Assembly (NCBI GenBank): GCA_002118135.1 | Contig: BDIU01000226.1 | Location: 80,534 to 144,533 of the forward strand | Length of the DNA: 64,000 bases | Origin: Trebouxia sp. TZW2008 | Taxonomy: Eukaryota; Chlorophyta; Trebouxiophyceae; Trebouxiales; Trebouxiaceae | Direction of reading: 5' to 3' | Shown here: positions 24,462 to 36,958 of the stretch, piece by piece | How positions within the stretch are numbered: the stretch's first letter is position 1 | How the letters are laid out: each line of letters opens with the position of its first letter | Notes under the pieces: generated by a model | Databases searched by the model: none | Told to the model about the DNA's origin: nothing | What the model saw: the letters and a program-made list of their open reading frames with translations, nothing else | Program-made: the position numbers and the translations under genes

Positions 24462-27400
24462 ATGATGCACCCGTTTATCCTCACTGCACTGGTGATCCTC
24501 TCTCTGCACCAAACCGTGCTGCCTGTGTGCAAGTGATGAGTCGTCGTCTTGCACATTCTCGCGATTGAGAGGCGACTGCGCCCAACATCGATGCTCATAG
24601 TGCTATCAAGCATATCATGTGCGTTAACATGTGCTGCTGTCAGGTGACATACCTAGCGTGTCAAGCTTCAGCTTCCTGGAAAGACCAGGCACAGCTCGGC
24701 AAGTAAGTCCGCGAAGTTTTGTTTGCTGATGTAGGCAACTCTTTCGAGTCATACCGGTCAGTCAAGTCGTCCTGTCTGATCATCAGCAATGCTGCTTTGT
24801 AGGGACAGTTGGCTCACCGCCCAGCACACAAAGGGTGTCTGTGCTCTGTATGGCGTATGTGGACATCGAACAGACAAATCAGGTCTTGACTGCCCAAAAA
24901 ATGAACCAGGTTCAACACTGGGCGGTCAAGCACTGCAAAAGCTGCAAGACACTTGTCCCCAACTTCTAGCTGAGTACGGGCCAGATGGACAGTACTGCTG
25001 TACAGAAGAGCAAATAGACACACTCAGCCATCAGGTGGCATCACTTGACATCACTTCCTTGTCATTTGTGGGTTGACAACCTTCCAGATTGCCTGTTTAC
25101 TTCATTTGTGCTGATGCAATGACAATGGCCATTGACGACACATCAGACTGCGACTCCGATGCATTGTGCCAATGCGCTGACAATGGGCATTGACAACCAT
25201 CTAGACCGCACTTTCTTCTCAGTGTATGCCAATGCACTGACATCAGGCATTGACAGCCATGCAGACTGCATCTTCACCTCATTAAGCTAAAGCACTGACA
25301 AGAATCATTGACAAACATCCAGACTGTGCTTTCACGGCATTTCGCCAAGTCATTGACAATCATCCAGACTGCATTTTCACTTCATTGTGCTGAGACACTG
25401 ACAATGCTGCGTCATGCAGATCCAGCAAGCCAGCACATTGCTGATTGGATGCCCAGCATGCGATCACAATTTCAAGCACTTCTTCTGTACGCTGACATGC
25501 CATCCTGATCAGTCAACCTTTGTCAACGTGACTGATGTCCAGAAGGCAGCCGATACTAACAAGACAGCTGTCAAAGAGGTACTGATTGCACTACTCTTAT
25601 ATTTTGGTTTGCACTTGATCAGCTCTTGTGTCTTAGCAGTGCCAACCATGCTGATGCTCATGGCAAGCTGCACTGCTTTACATATTAGTACCTGTTGAGA
25701 TTTGAGCAGTGCATTGTGCGATGACGCTGCGGGCAAGTCTGCTGTTATGCAGGCATCATACTATGTGGCAGATGCTTTCGGCACCACCTTCTACAACTCC
25801 TGCAAGGTGCGTGTGTTGGCAATCCTGCACACAATGTCATGCTGCAGTATCCATTCCGCAGCCGATGAACAAGTGCAGCTGCATTGCAAGTATCTTGTTA
25901 GCAGATGAAGGAGCACAGCCGCTTTGCAAGCATTGCTACAGCCGCCAACGTGCAGAATCAATAACAGCACATCAGCACCAGAAATATCCTTGCCAGCTGC
26001 TGCACTGTGGTCAGCATTGCTTCGCTGGGCACTAGATCAGTCAGGCCATACTGAGCCCTGTCATGAGGACTGCTTTGTCATGAATGCTTGGAAACTGTAG
26101 TCAGGGCTACCTGAAACTTGTCAGCAGGGTTGCTTTGTCATGACATGGTGGTCAGAGCAATCTGCATACTGTGACCACTCGCTGTGTAGGATGTGGTGTA
26201 CGGCCTGTTGAACATCAAAGCAATGCAGCTTGTCGGCAGTGGTGCCAAGAACTTTCAGCAATGGTTTGACTTCCTGGGCCTGATCAAGGACAAGCAACCG
26301 TTTGGTCAGGGAGCACCATACCAGATGGATTTTCCTGGAGAGCAGAACACACCATTAGGCATGACGGCCATGAATGAGAGCATACCAACATGCTGGGACT
26401 CAGCTTTCAAGTGTTCCTGTGGGGACTGTCCTGATGCCCCCACATGCGTACCAGTGAGTATGACATGGACCTTGTTGCTGGGTTCCAGATCCTTCCCAAC
26501 AAGCGTGACTGATGAATTAGTATATCCATATCAGTTGCCTGCCTGCTCATGTAGTCCGGTTTGATACCTAAGCATGCCTGTCTGGAACTGCGCTGGTGCC
26601 TGTGTCAGTTTTGCATGTGTTGTCTGTGCTCAAGTCCACTAGCATGTTCATGCCAGAGCTGTCGCAAGCTCAGATCGCAAAACGTCTGCAGGCTACCCTC
26701 AGCAGGTCTAGTGTCTCAGCTGTTAATGCTCCAGGCAAGGAGCTGCTTGCTGCACCCGTTACTCCATCCCTTGGACCATTGGAACACATGCTGTGTAGCT
26801 TCAGCATCTCAGTTGGCGCATACAAACAGCCATTTTTGGACAGAGCTATCTCCAGGCATTGTGTACCATCACTGACCCTCACTATTGCTGCTGCAGCCCC
26901 CTCCCCCGCCCCCTCCAGAGCCCTACGGCTGCACAGCCCTAGGGCTGGGCCCAAACAGCCTCTCCTGCCTGGACCTCTCCCTGTTGACCCTTTACCTCCT
27001 CTTCCTGGCAGGCTTGATATGGGCTGCCATACATTGGAGAGTGCTGGCACGCAAATCCAATCCAAGTCAGGCAGCTGCAAGGTATGGTAGCCACTCCTTT
27101 CATGCTTTAGACACAAAAGACGTGCAGCTCAGCAGAAATGAAGTCACATGCAGCTCAGTGAGAGTTACACCTTTTTTCATCTCTGTTGATAGTTGTTTGT
27201 TTGTTGTTGGTGCTTGTCTGCTTGTGCAGCAGGTTTGTTATTCTTGTTTTATTGGACAGATTTTAAGGAGAGCCATTTCTGTTGGGACTGAAGTCTTCTG
27301 TGGGAAACACAGGCTTGAGAGCACCCCCCTATTGGCTGGGCAGGAGGATGTGAATGGCAATGGCGAGCAGCGGCCGCAACCATCGTATTCAGCCCTGGAG

Positions 27401-30400
27401 CAATGGCTCAGACCCAGGTTTTATCAGCTGGTAAGTAACGACAATCGTGATATGCTCATGGCATAGATGCAGACTGTGTTGATCTCAGCTGCTACTGATC
27501 ATTTTGGGCAGCACAGACGCACACAGCCATCATATCCTGCGCTCAAGCAATTGCTATGGCCCAGCTTCTACAGGCTGGTAAGTGACAGCAAACTGTTGAG
27601 CGTATGGCACAGATGTGTCTTATATACTTATACTGGCTGCTACTGATTGTTTTGGGCAACACATGAGCACACAGCCATGGAATTCTGTGCTGGAGCAATG
27701 ACTAAGGCCCAGATTCTGCCCCATGATACATGACGGCAGGTAATTGTGCTGAGCTCATGGCACAGATGTGACTTGTTTCACTATGTCATAGACTGCATGC
27801 CTGAATTTCATGGAGATATAGTCATTGCCATGGTGTGGCACATGTGATCAGCCTTGTTGGCTGGCTAAAGCATGTAAAATTGCTCTCTCTCTCTCTCTTC
27901 ATTGGTATTGACTGCTACTGACCGGTTGGGGCAACGCAGATGCAGGTCGCCATTGTACTCTATGCTGGAACAATGGCTCAGGACAAGGTTCTATCAGTTG
28001 GAAAATTCATGAAGTAGTCCTGTCAAGTCCATAATAATGTCAATTCGATTTTGAAAGACTTTGTGTTGCAGAATAACAATGACAGTCCACTGGCGCAAAT
28101 AGCACAACCTGCACGTACAAGATATGAAACCATGCAACTGAATTAGCAAGTTTGCTCAGAGGAATGCGCCTCTGAGGTGCTCAAAGATGCAGCCAATGCC
28201 AATGCCTGAAACAACTCAACAGCTGCGAATGCTCAGTTTCTAGCACTGGAGCTGGCTACCTCTTTTGAGCAGCATAGATGCAAATTCCTCTGCCCAAATA
28301 GCTTGCTTGTGCAGCTGCGTCCATCTATCGTGACTGCAAAGCTTGCGTATTTTCTCATCCAGAACACAATCCTTGTATCCAACCCACATGCATACTGCAC
28401 AACTGTCAGCAAGCCTACACTCTCACTCTCTGATACAGCTGCTGCATCACAAGGCATGCAGAGGTGGCTTCCTGTAGCAAATTTGCTTCACTTGTAGGGC
28501 TCCCAATGCACCTGTGCCATCACTTCTCTTTCAACAACTGCTTTGGTTATCAAGAGAATCGTCCATGCATTGATTTGTCCTTACTCAGAGGGAACGACTG
28601 CAGTCAGAATGCAGTGATTGGTTCCAAATTGCCTTGTTCTTACATCAGGAGCGTCCTTACATCGATTGTCAGTACAAACAGAAGTTACTGTTCCTCTGGC
28701 AGCAACATCGCAGTGTTAGTCAGCGCATGTCACTGCAGGGAGTGGTGTGTGGTGAGCAGCCATATAAGGTGCTCACTGTATGTGTGCTGGTGATTGGGCT
28801 CTGCTGCCTGGGGCTTCTACGCTTTGATGTGGAGACAGATCCACAGCGGCTGTGGGTGGGCTCAGGCTCCCTCGCAGCCAGAGAAAAGGCACAGTATGAG
28901 GTACAGTGTCATTGCTTGCCTGTTGCCACCTGCTATACCTCATGCACACGTCACTGTGAGTGAGACATGTGGCACATACTGCACCTCAAACGCCTCATGC
29001 ACATGTTATGGTGGGTGACATATGTGGGACACACTACACCTCAACTAGTGCCGATTGTGTCACACAGGACATACCCATGGCTTGCTGACAAAAGTCTGAC
29101 AGAGGGAATGTCAGGCATAGCCAGAGTTGAGATGCGTGTGTGCTGGTATTTGCTTTGCCAAGCTGGCTCTTGTCGCCTGCCTCTAAACGCAGTGGCATGG
29201 CAGCCTGGCAGTCTGGCAGATTGCCCTCGCAGTTGTGTCAGTACTTGCATTGATGCTGCTAGAGCCTTATACCCTTGCTGCTACAATCTGTAGACTGTCC
29301 TGCCAATGCCACTGCAAATTGCCCACTGCACTGACCGCTCCATCAAGTCCGCACTTTCCTGTTGACACTGGTGGGACATGAATGCAGGCCTCCTTTGGTG
29401 CTTTCACCACTTTCTTCATTGTCACCGTTTGTGAAGTGTGCTTGCAGGCATCTTTTGGTGCTTTCTGGCGCATAGAGCAGCTGCTGATCACCACCACGCC
29501 AGACACACAGCCCTCCACCAAGAAGACTGCCTCAGGCCTGCCCCCAATCATCACCTCAGACCGCGTACACGACCACATCAGGTGGCTGTTTGACGTCCAA
29601 GCTGAAGTGGACGCCCTCTCAGTCCCTTACACGGATTCAGCCACAGGCCAAACAGCCAATGCGACCCTGGAAAGCATCTGTTTCAAGCCTTTAGGGGGTG
29701 CCTGTGCAACCGAAAGTGTATTACAGTATTGGCAGATGGACCCTAAGCTCTATCCCAGGCCATCTCCTGACTTCTGTTTTGGGCATTGGTCGAGCGCTTG
29801 TAGGAGCGCTTTTGAGTCCCCCATTGACCCCCACACCGTCCTTGGGGGGTTCCCTACTGACAACACCTTCAGGAGCATTGCTGAGGATGCCACCAGCTTT
29901 GTTGTGACCTATCCTGTGGACTCTTCACCAGCAAACCGGTTAGTCTTCAGTCACAGTCATGTCATTTTCATGTCATTGTTCCAAAAGACGTTGTATGACT
30001 ATAAGATGCATTTGAATTCTGTATGACAGATGCAACCTCTGCATGTGGTTCAGCAGACAAACAGCTCAACTGCATGCTGCATAGATTCAGGAATCAGTTG
30101 TCACGGGCATCCTCGTGCGTTTCTCCTAGCGCTTGTTGGCTTCAGCATTGGCCAGCAGCCAGGAGACATACATGTGCTGAGCAGTTTTTATCATGCTCAT
30201 GCCTATACCTTGCATAGTGGGTTTGGCAGAGCAGCATAGCCAAGAGTATAGCATTCACAAGGAGCCGCAAGGTTGTCAGTGCTATTGCACCATGCGCCCA
30301 AAGCATTACTCTCAACCTTACACCAAGGTCATGAAGGCTACATACAGTCCATGTGTGGCTTACAAACCCCCTGCTGAACAGTCACAGCCAACATGGTCTA

Positions 30401-33400
30401 TGCAGCATCACTGTCTTTGCTGTGCAGATATTACATCAAAGCAGTTTTTAAATGACCGGTGTTGATCTTGCTTGCAGGGATGCAGCGCTTGCATGGGAAG
30501 CAGCTTTCCTGCATCTGGCACAGACAATACTCACAGACATGGCGTCCAAAGCCAACCTGAAGCTGAGCTTCTCCTCAGAGCGCTCAGTGCAAGATGAGCT
30601 AGCTCGAGAAACCACCTCGGACTCAGTCACAGTCGCCGTATCCTACTTAGTCATGCTGCTATACATTGCCCTTGCGCTGGGTGCGCTACCGGCGGGCTCT
30701 TCTTCTTGGGCTGTGCTGGTGCATAGTAGGGTGGGGGTGGGGCTGACTGGGGTACTGATTGTGGGGTTGTCTGTGTTGGCTGCATTGGGGCTGTGCAGCC
30801 TGTTTGGCATGTGGGCTACTCTTATCATTCTGGAGGTGGGCACCTTTCTTCCGCAGGACAGTTTTGCAATAGCTGTGCAACACCATGACCACATGAAATT
30901 AAACTTTTGAACACAATGCATGTGGGCCACTCTTATCATTCTGAAGGTGGGCATCTTTCTTCCTTGAGACATGTTTCCAATAGCTGTGCAACATGATGAC
31001 CACATGAAGATGAGATTGTTGAACAAGACGCTTGCAGCAATTTTATCGTTTTGGAGGTGGGCACATACATATTCAAGACATGTTGTTGATAGCTCTGTTA
31101 CACTTTATGAACAATGCAATCATTTCAACCTTGTTGAGAGTGCAAATTGTGCCCCTTGTGAGAGCTCAGCTTTCCAAGGTTTGCATGGCGACACAAGTAT
31201 TGTTTTCGTCATGCTGCTGTCAACTCTGGATTCTGCAATACCCTGCAAAGTTGTTCATGCCTGCGCGCAGAGAGGTGATTTAATGTCATCAACTGCTTTG
31301 ACTAAACTAGCGAGGACCCACGTGTTGTCTGGAGCAATGTTTGCAAAGTTGAGTGTCCCTCAGGTGGAGCTATCTGCAGCGTGTGATGCTTGCAATGCAT
31401 TGGTCAGTCTGTTCAATGTAACTAAGAAAGTTCTCTTCAGTGCAGGTCATCCCATTCTTGGTGTTGGCAGTGGGTGTGGACAATATGTTCATCCTGGCAC
31501 ATGCACTACAGCAGCAGGAGCCTGATCAGCCCATCCCAGAAAGGCTGGGGAGGGCTCTAGCAGCAGCAGGGCCCTCTATCACATTAGCAGCAGCCTGTGA
31601 AGCCCTGGCTTTTGGCCTTGGAGGATTGACTAGCATGCCTGCTGTGCGCAACTTCTCCCTGTGTGCGGCTGTAGCGGTGCTGCTAGACTACGCCCTGCAG
31701 ATGACTGCTTTTGCAGCACGCTTGGCTTTGGACTGTCAGCGTGTGCAATCTGGTGCTGTGGACTGTGTTCCCTGCATTCAGCTTAGCTCAGAGAAGCTGC
31801 AGTCAGCCACAACAGCTATACCAGATGGCACAGATGTGCCTGGCTCTAAAACCATGCCTGGCTCCGAGACCATGTCACGCCGCATAGATGTAGCTTTGTC
31901 TCAGATGCCTAGCGCTGAGTCAGCACCTCTGGAGCCATCAGTCATCTCAAATGCAGATCCTGCTGACTTGTCACCGCCAGACTTGCATCCGCCTTACAAT
32001 GGCACAGACGAGTCAGAGCGCCAGTCACTGTTCAAGACAATTGGGCAGTCACTCACAGGCAGACTGAATGGCAATGCAACACATGGGAAGTCATCAGGGG
32101 GGCGAGTGAGGGGTGCAAGGGGGGTCAGGGGGGTGACCCCAGCCCTGCACTGGTACATGGAGCAAGTCCATGCACCTGTGCTTGCACAGCCACTGGTGCA
32201 GTTGGTGGTGTTGGGTGTCTTTGTGGGCCTGTTCCTGCTGTCCTTGGCGGCCATACCGCATGTCTCAAGGTCCGCTCTTGCTGTACACGAGTTGCAGACA
32301 TATGCTGCACTTGTCTTCTGCTGCCAAGATCATTGCATAGCATCTGCATGCTGATGCTTGTGACAACCAGCATAAGTTGCACAGGGCAAATCCAACAAGC
32401 AGCTCTGCGCTTTTGTTGTCCATTAAAAAGCTCTGCATTGCTTGTATCTGTCTCTTGCATCCAATCCCATGCATGCACTGGCAGTGCCATGCTGCTTGTT
32501 CGAGGTGCATCTGCCAAAGCAATGCAGGTTTGCTGATATGACAGTGTCGTCTGTCTGCAACAGCACACCTGCTGTCTGCTCTACACTCACAAGTGCGTTT
32601 TGCAATGCTTGTCATTGGCAGCTCACAATGCTTTGAAATAATATGTCTCAGCAAGCAGCTGCACCATGTCTAAGTGGTCTCAACAGCTCACTGCTCAGTC
32701 TGATTGCTTCAGGGGCTTAGAGCAGCAAGTTGCCCTACCAAGGGATTCATACCTGCAAGACTACTTTGCAGACCTGTATGGGCTGCTGCGCGTTGGGCCG
32801 CCCTTATATTTTGTGGTGCCTGACATTCACATGGACCCAGACCAGCCTGACATAAATACAATCTGTTCTGTGGGAGGCTGCAATGATGATTCATTCATCA
32901 ATGAGGTGCAGTCTCATGGCTTTGTGGGCTTGTCACTGTACATCTGGCATTTCTGACATGCACATAGAGCCAAACCAGCCTGACATCAATACAATCTGTT
33001 CTATGGGATTGTGCAATGATGTGTCATGCATCAATGGGGTGCAGCTTCATGGCTCTTTGGCGTTAATGAATCTGTGGATATCTCAAGTTTGCGCGGTTTT
33101 ACATGCTACTTCAGTTGTGACTGTATTGCTTGTTGCATTCATGGCTCTGTATCCCTGTGACTTTACTGTATTTTGCCAGTCTTGACGTGCTATTTCAGCT
33201 GTGGCATCACTGCATTGTTGCCAAGGCCAAAAGATGGTGCCAGCACATAGTTGAGCCCAGTTAGCAGAGGCGATCACAGACAGCCCAAGTCAGCAAAAAC
33301 TGTAGTTGATCATTGTGTGTTGATGTTCACATGCTAGTGCTGCACGCTTGTAGGTGTCTGCTGCTGCCCAAGACTTAGGCCGCACCTTCATAGCTAACCC

Positions 33401-36097
33401 AGCAGCCAGATGGCTGGATGGCTTCCTATCCTGGATCAGTTCTGGGCTGCTCTACTGTTGTAGAGAGCATCCTGCTGGCAGCCAGTGCCCCTCCTCCTGA
33501 CCAATCCTCTTGCAATGCATATTTTGTACCCAGACACCTTGCACTGGTACTGAATCTTTCAGTGCTTGTGCTGCATGGTTGCAGGTGTCTGCTGCTGCCA
33601 GAGACCCAGGCCGCACATTCATAGCGAACCCAGCAGCCAGCTGGCTGGATGACTTCCTGTCCTGGATCAGTCCTGGGCTGCCCCACTGCTGCAGGGAGCA
33701 CTCTGATGGCAGCCAATGCCCCCCGCCTGATCAGTTCCCCTGCAACACATCAGCCTCTGCCTGCGCTGATTGCACCACCTGCTTCTCCACTGGCTCTGGC
33801 CCAGACCCACATCACCTGTTGCCAAACAACCGCCCCACCTTGTCTCAGGTAAGCAGCCACTATGCTTTCATGCATAGATTCTGATTGGTTCCCTCTGGCG
33901 GCCAGCAGTGTCCCCACACCTGACCAATTTCCTTGCAATACATCAGCTTCCGCCTGTGCTGACTGCACCACATGCTTCTCTGCTGGCTCTTGACCAGACC
34001 CACATCACCTGTTGCCAAACAACCGCTCCACATTGTCACAGGTGGGCAGCTGTCATGCTTTCATGCTTGCACTTGTAGCAGTATCACAGTGATGCAGTCA
34101 ATGCGCGTCGCTTGATTTCTTCCCCTACAATACATCAGCCTCTGCCTGCGCTGATTGCGTCACCTGCTTCTCCACTAGGTCTGGGCCAGACCCGCATCAC
34201 CTGTTGCTAAACAACAGGCCAACCTTGTCTCAGGTGGGCAGACTTAAACGTAGCCTCCATGCCAACTATCAAACTTTATGTGTGCTGATGTCTAGGAGCA
34301 TCACATGCCTGCAAAGGCTTGCTTTTGTGGCCCACTGGGAAACAGGCGGTTTGGCAATGTGCGCCTGCTAATGGGCCATGTTGATTGTGCAACATGCAAA
34401 ACGCTTTACCAATGATATGACCTGTATATGCTTACATTCAACGCATTGAATTCCACATTCACAGGAGCAGCTGCAGCGCTGGACTTTCCATGATGTCAGC
34501 ATCAAGGTCACTCTGTGCCTGGCTGCAGTATCATACCTTTTGAACTGTGTAGCCGCCAGCATCTTGTGCAGACTTTGAGGCAACTCTCTTTGCAGAAGCC
34601 TATAAGCAGTATCATTCTTGCTCGGGCTACAAGGCATATAGGGTCGCTTGCCCTAGTGCTGCAACACCATTTCCCGTAAGGTGCATACTGCCTTGCTGCA
34701 GGTGCAGGAGAAGCTGCCTTGGTTTCTGAAGGCTGTGCCATCAGCAGAGTGTGCCAAGGGAGGGGTCGGGGGCTACAATGATGCCCTGCAAATGGACTCA
34801 GCTGACTTCACAGGCATAGCAGGCCTTACTGATGGCAAAGTCGCAGCGTCTAGCTTCAGGACGTATTATGTGCCCTTGAACACACAGCAGGACTTCATCA
34901 ATGCATACCAGGTGAGACGCTTCTGACTTGTGAACGCTTGTTTCATGCCCATTTGCTTGGGAAAAACGACACCTTCACATGCTGGACTCGACAATTGTAT
35001 GCCGACATGCAGCAAGCTAGCTGGCAGTGTCTTTGCCAAATGCCTAGCCTTTGTGTCTTGTGCATGGGGACCATCGCTATGCGATCTTGTGTACAAGTAT
35101 ATTTACAGTGGTGCAGAGAATGCAGACTTTGTCATTGTCATGCAGGCTGTCCGTGACTTCACAGAGGCTGTAAACAAGAAGCTGGGAATCAACATGTACC
35201 CCTATTCAATCTTCCACATCTTCTTCGAGCAGTATCTGTACGTGGTGAAGAACAGCATATGGCTCTTGGGAGGAGCCCTTTTGGGTGTCTTTGCAGTCTG
35301 CTGCCTCTTCACATCAAGTGTCTGGGCCAGCAGTATCATTCTGCTTGTAGTGGGCATGATTCTGATTGACCTACTAGGCGTCATGTACTTGTGGGACATT
35401 CAGCTGAATGCGGTGTCTGTGGTCAATTTGACCATGGCATTGGGCATTGCTGTTGAGTTCTGTGCGCATATTGTGCACGCTTTCTTGGTGACTGCTGGGA
35501 GCAGGCTACAGCGCATGCAGGCAGCCTTGCAGGACATGGGTGCTTCTGTTCTCAGTGGCATCACCATCACCAAGTTTGTAGGTACGCCAATTTGCTGTTC
35601 ATGCTGCTCACTGCATTCAGCAAAACTTGGTAGACACAAAACTGCCGCATGCATCTTTCTCCGCGGCATCACCATCACCAAGTTTGTAGGTGAGCTGATC
35701 TGCTAGTAGGCAGGCTGTTGAGCTATGCTGCTCACTGCATTCAGCGAGTTGACACAAGATCGCTGCATGCATCGTTCCTGTCTTCTGCATGTGCCTGCAG
35801 TTCCTTCGACCAAAGTTGCTATAACAGGCGTCATTGTACGTGGCTGCTTGCTGCAATGCATTGCTGTTGTGGCTTGGATTGGCATTCTGTAAGCTGTGAC
35901 ATGAAGTCCGCTGATTATATTGACCTGCAGGGGTCTTGGTCCTGGCTTTTGCAAGGACTCAGATCTTCGAGGTGTACTTCTTCAGAGCGTATTTTGGTCT
36001 TGTCTTGCTGGGAGCCAGTCATGCCTTGGTGCTGCTGCCTGTTTTGTTGGCCTTGGTTGGGCCTCCACAGCGGCAGCATGTGGTGCAGCTTGCTTGA
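24462..36097 (+). CDS. NPC1: NPC1-type sterol transporter (patched/RND family)
   Basis: Polytopic endomembrane protein that moves sterols out of lysosome- or vacuole-like compartments. Sixteen exons join exactly in frame to 1432 aa: 24462-24532, 24803-25034, 25420-25578, 25753-25806, 26190-26453, 26897-27081, ~27268-27430, 28673-28900, 29448-29938, 30478-30835, 31446-32269, 32713-32905, 33585-33848, 34702-34911, 35146-35581, 35931-36097. In order: signal peptide; Cys-rich N-terminal sterol-binding domain (VCALYGVCG, CPACDHNFKHFFC, TCHP); poly-Pro linker; first membrane helix; first luminal loop with RIEQLLI; sterol-sensing domain with VIPFLVLAVGVDNMFILAHA; a long inserted Ser/Pro-rich cytosolic loop within exon 11; Cys-rich luminal loop (exons 12-14); and a C-terminal membrane block with NAVSVVNLTMALGIAVEFC and FSGITLTK-like LSGITITKFVG. 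The length is somewhat above the usual ~1280 aa, largely because of the exon 11 insert. Six junctions carry duplicated exon fragments. The exon 7 acceptor is the least certain border. Confidence 0.95.
25085..25405 (+). repeat. ~60-bp tandem repeat in NPC1 intron 2
   Basis: About five degenerate units, each with CATTGACAA, then CATCCAGACTGCA-like, then CTTCA...CATTGTGC-like and CACTGACAA blocks. It ends just before exon 3. Confidence 0.75.
27360..28015 (+). repeat. Four copies of NPC1 exon 7 3' end plus donor
   Basis: The exon 7 end (coding for YSALEQWLRPRFYQL) with its donor and following intron recurs at about 27520-27600, 27665-27745 and 27945-28015, spaced ~135 bp in the first three copies. 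The later copies carry substitutions, a stop-creating change (CAATGACTAAG) and degraded donors. Confidence 0.85.
28497..28665 (+). repeat. Interspersed repeat family B, copy 2
   Basis: Lies in NPC1 intron 7 just before exon 8. It has TGTCCTTACTCAGAGG, GACTGCAGTCAGAATGCAG and TTGTTCTTACATCAGGAGC in the family order. Confidence 0.6.
29389..29470 (+). repeat. Duplicated acceptor and exon 9 start in NPC1
   Basis: ATGCAGGCCTCCTTTGGTGC at 29391 is a second copy, 55 bp upstream, of the exon 9 acceptor and start (CTTGCAGGCATCTTTTGGTG at 29441). The upstream copy also keeps an AG acceptor. Confidence 0.8.
30808..31065 (+). repeat. Three copies of NPC1 exon 10 3' end plus donor
   Basis: CATGTGGGC(T/C)ACTCTTATCATTCTGGAGGTGGGC-like sequence with its downstream intron recurs at ~30919-31030 and, more degraded, from ~31030. 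The first duplicate retains the GTGGGC donor. Confidence 0.85.
32821..33062 (+). repeat. Duplicated 3' part of NPC1 exon 12
   Basis: Bases 32954-33062 repeat 32821-32930, with an open frame and several amino-acid replacements (INTICSVGGCNDD versus INTICSMGLCNDV). The copy lies in the following intron. Confidence 0.85.
33355..34245 (+). repeat. Four-copy array of NPC1 exon 13
   Basis: Copy 1 (33355-33540) has the acceptor and ~45 intact codons, then a 1-nt insertion and stop. Copy 2 (33585-33848) is intact and fits the family. Copies 3 (33895-34045) and 4 (34110-34240) keep only the 3' part plus the donor; copy 3 has an in-frame TGA, whereas the last ~20 codons of copy 4 stay open. The period is ~190-230 bp. 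Confidence 0.9.
35552..35770 (+). repeat. Duplicated NPC1 exon 15 3' end plus donor
   Basis: GGCATCACCATCACCAAGTT followed by TGTAGGT at 35556-35584 recurs at 35666-35692, with ~80 bp of shared downstream intron (ATGCTGCTCACTGCATTCAG). Confidence 0.85.
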
Positions 36098-36958
36098 AGC
36101 CTTGAGGGCTCTTGTTGTGTCTCCTGACAGATTCCCAAGTCGTCTTAGCATGTACAACAGCAGATCTCTGCAGCAGGGTGTTCATTTGATTGCTTGTATG
36201 CTCAACCTCCAGCCATCAATTTTGCCACATGCAGATGGCTTTCAAGCACACAAATGGACAAAAACGACAGAAGACAAAGTGTCTGCATGCAAGCACAGCA
36301 TCTGCTCATCGATGGGCTTAATCATTATGCAACTCAATGACGTCAGCTGTGCCTGCATGCAAAGCAAGGTGCAGAACCTGCAGCTGAGAATTGCGTTTCT
36401 GCTGCCAGAACGTTAGCCAACATGTCAGTTGCGTGTCTGGCTTTGAGGCCACTCAGCATGACAAATGATGCCTTTGCTTGTGCAGTAATGCAGGCATACG
36501 TGAAAGTGACTTGAGACGGTGAACGCACACACGGCTCAGATGCACCCCGAAATTTTGAGTCTCTGCCGCGAGTGTCCAGCGACTGCAGGCCCGAGCTTCA
36601 GCGACCGAACCTCCCACGACCAGACTTCTGCATATTTGGTACATCCAAGTAGACCATAGGGTCACACACGGTAGCTTGCGTTATTGGCGGTGTCTCGTAG
36701 GTCCCCCTTCTTGGGGTTTCGTTTGGGCAGCTCGAGTGTAGGACTTGTTCTTTGTTCTGGCTCACGGACGCCTGCTCCCCTCCTGTATCTCGTGACGCAT
36801 GCTTTGTGCAAACTGAATGCCATAGCTACACGACACCACGCAGAGGTCGTCTGCAACTACTGGGCTGATCAGCAGAACTGTACCGTCTACAGCCACTTCT
36901 GACAGCTTGCTTCAGCCCATGGCACGTTAACTCCAGGCGTTCATTGGCCTCAACTCTG
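36098..36958. other. Intergenic region, NPC1 to SET gene
   Basis: Holds the NPC1 3' UTR and the SET-gene promoter. An open plus-strand frame around 36684-36902 could be a 5' exon of the SET gene, but no join could be supported. Confidence 0.4.

Noticed and set aside
27883..27898. CT dinucleotide run
   Set aside because: A short simple repeat inside an intron; no function is suggested.
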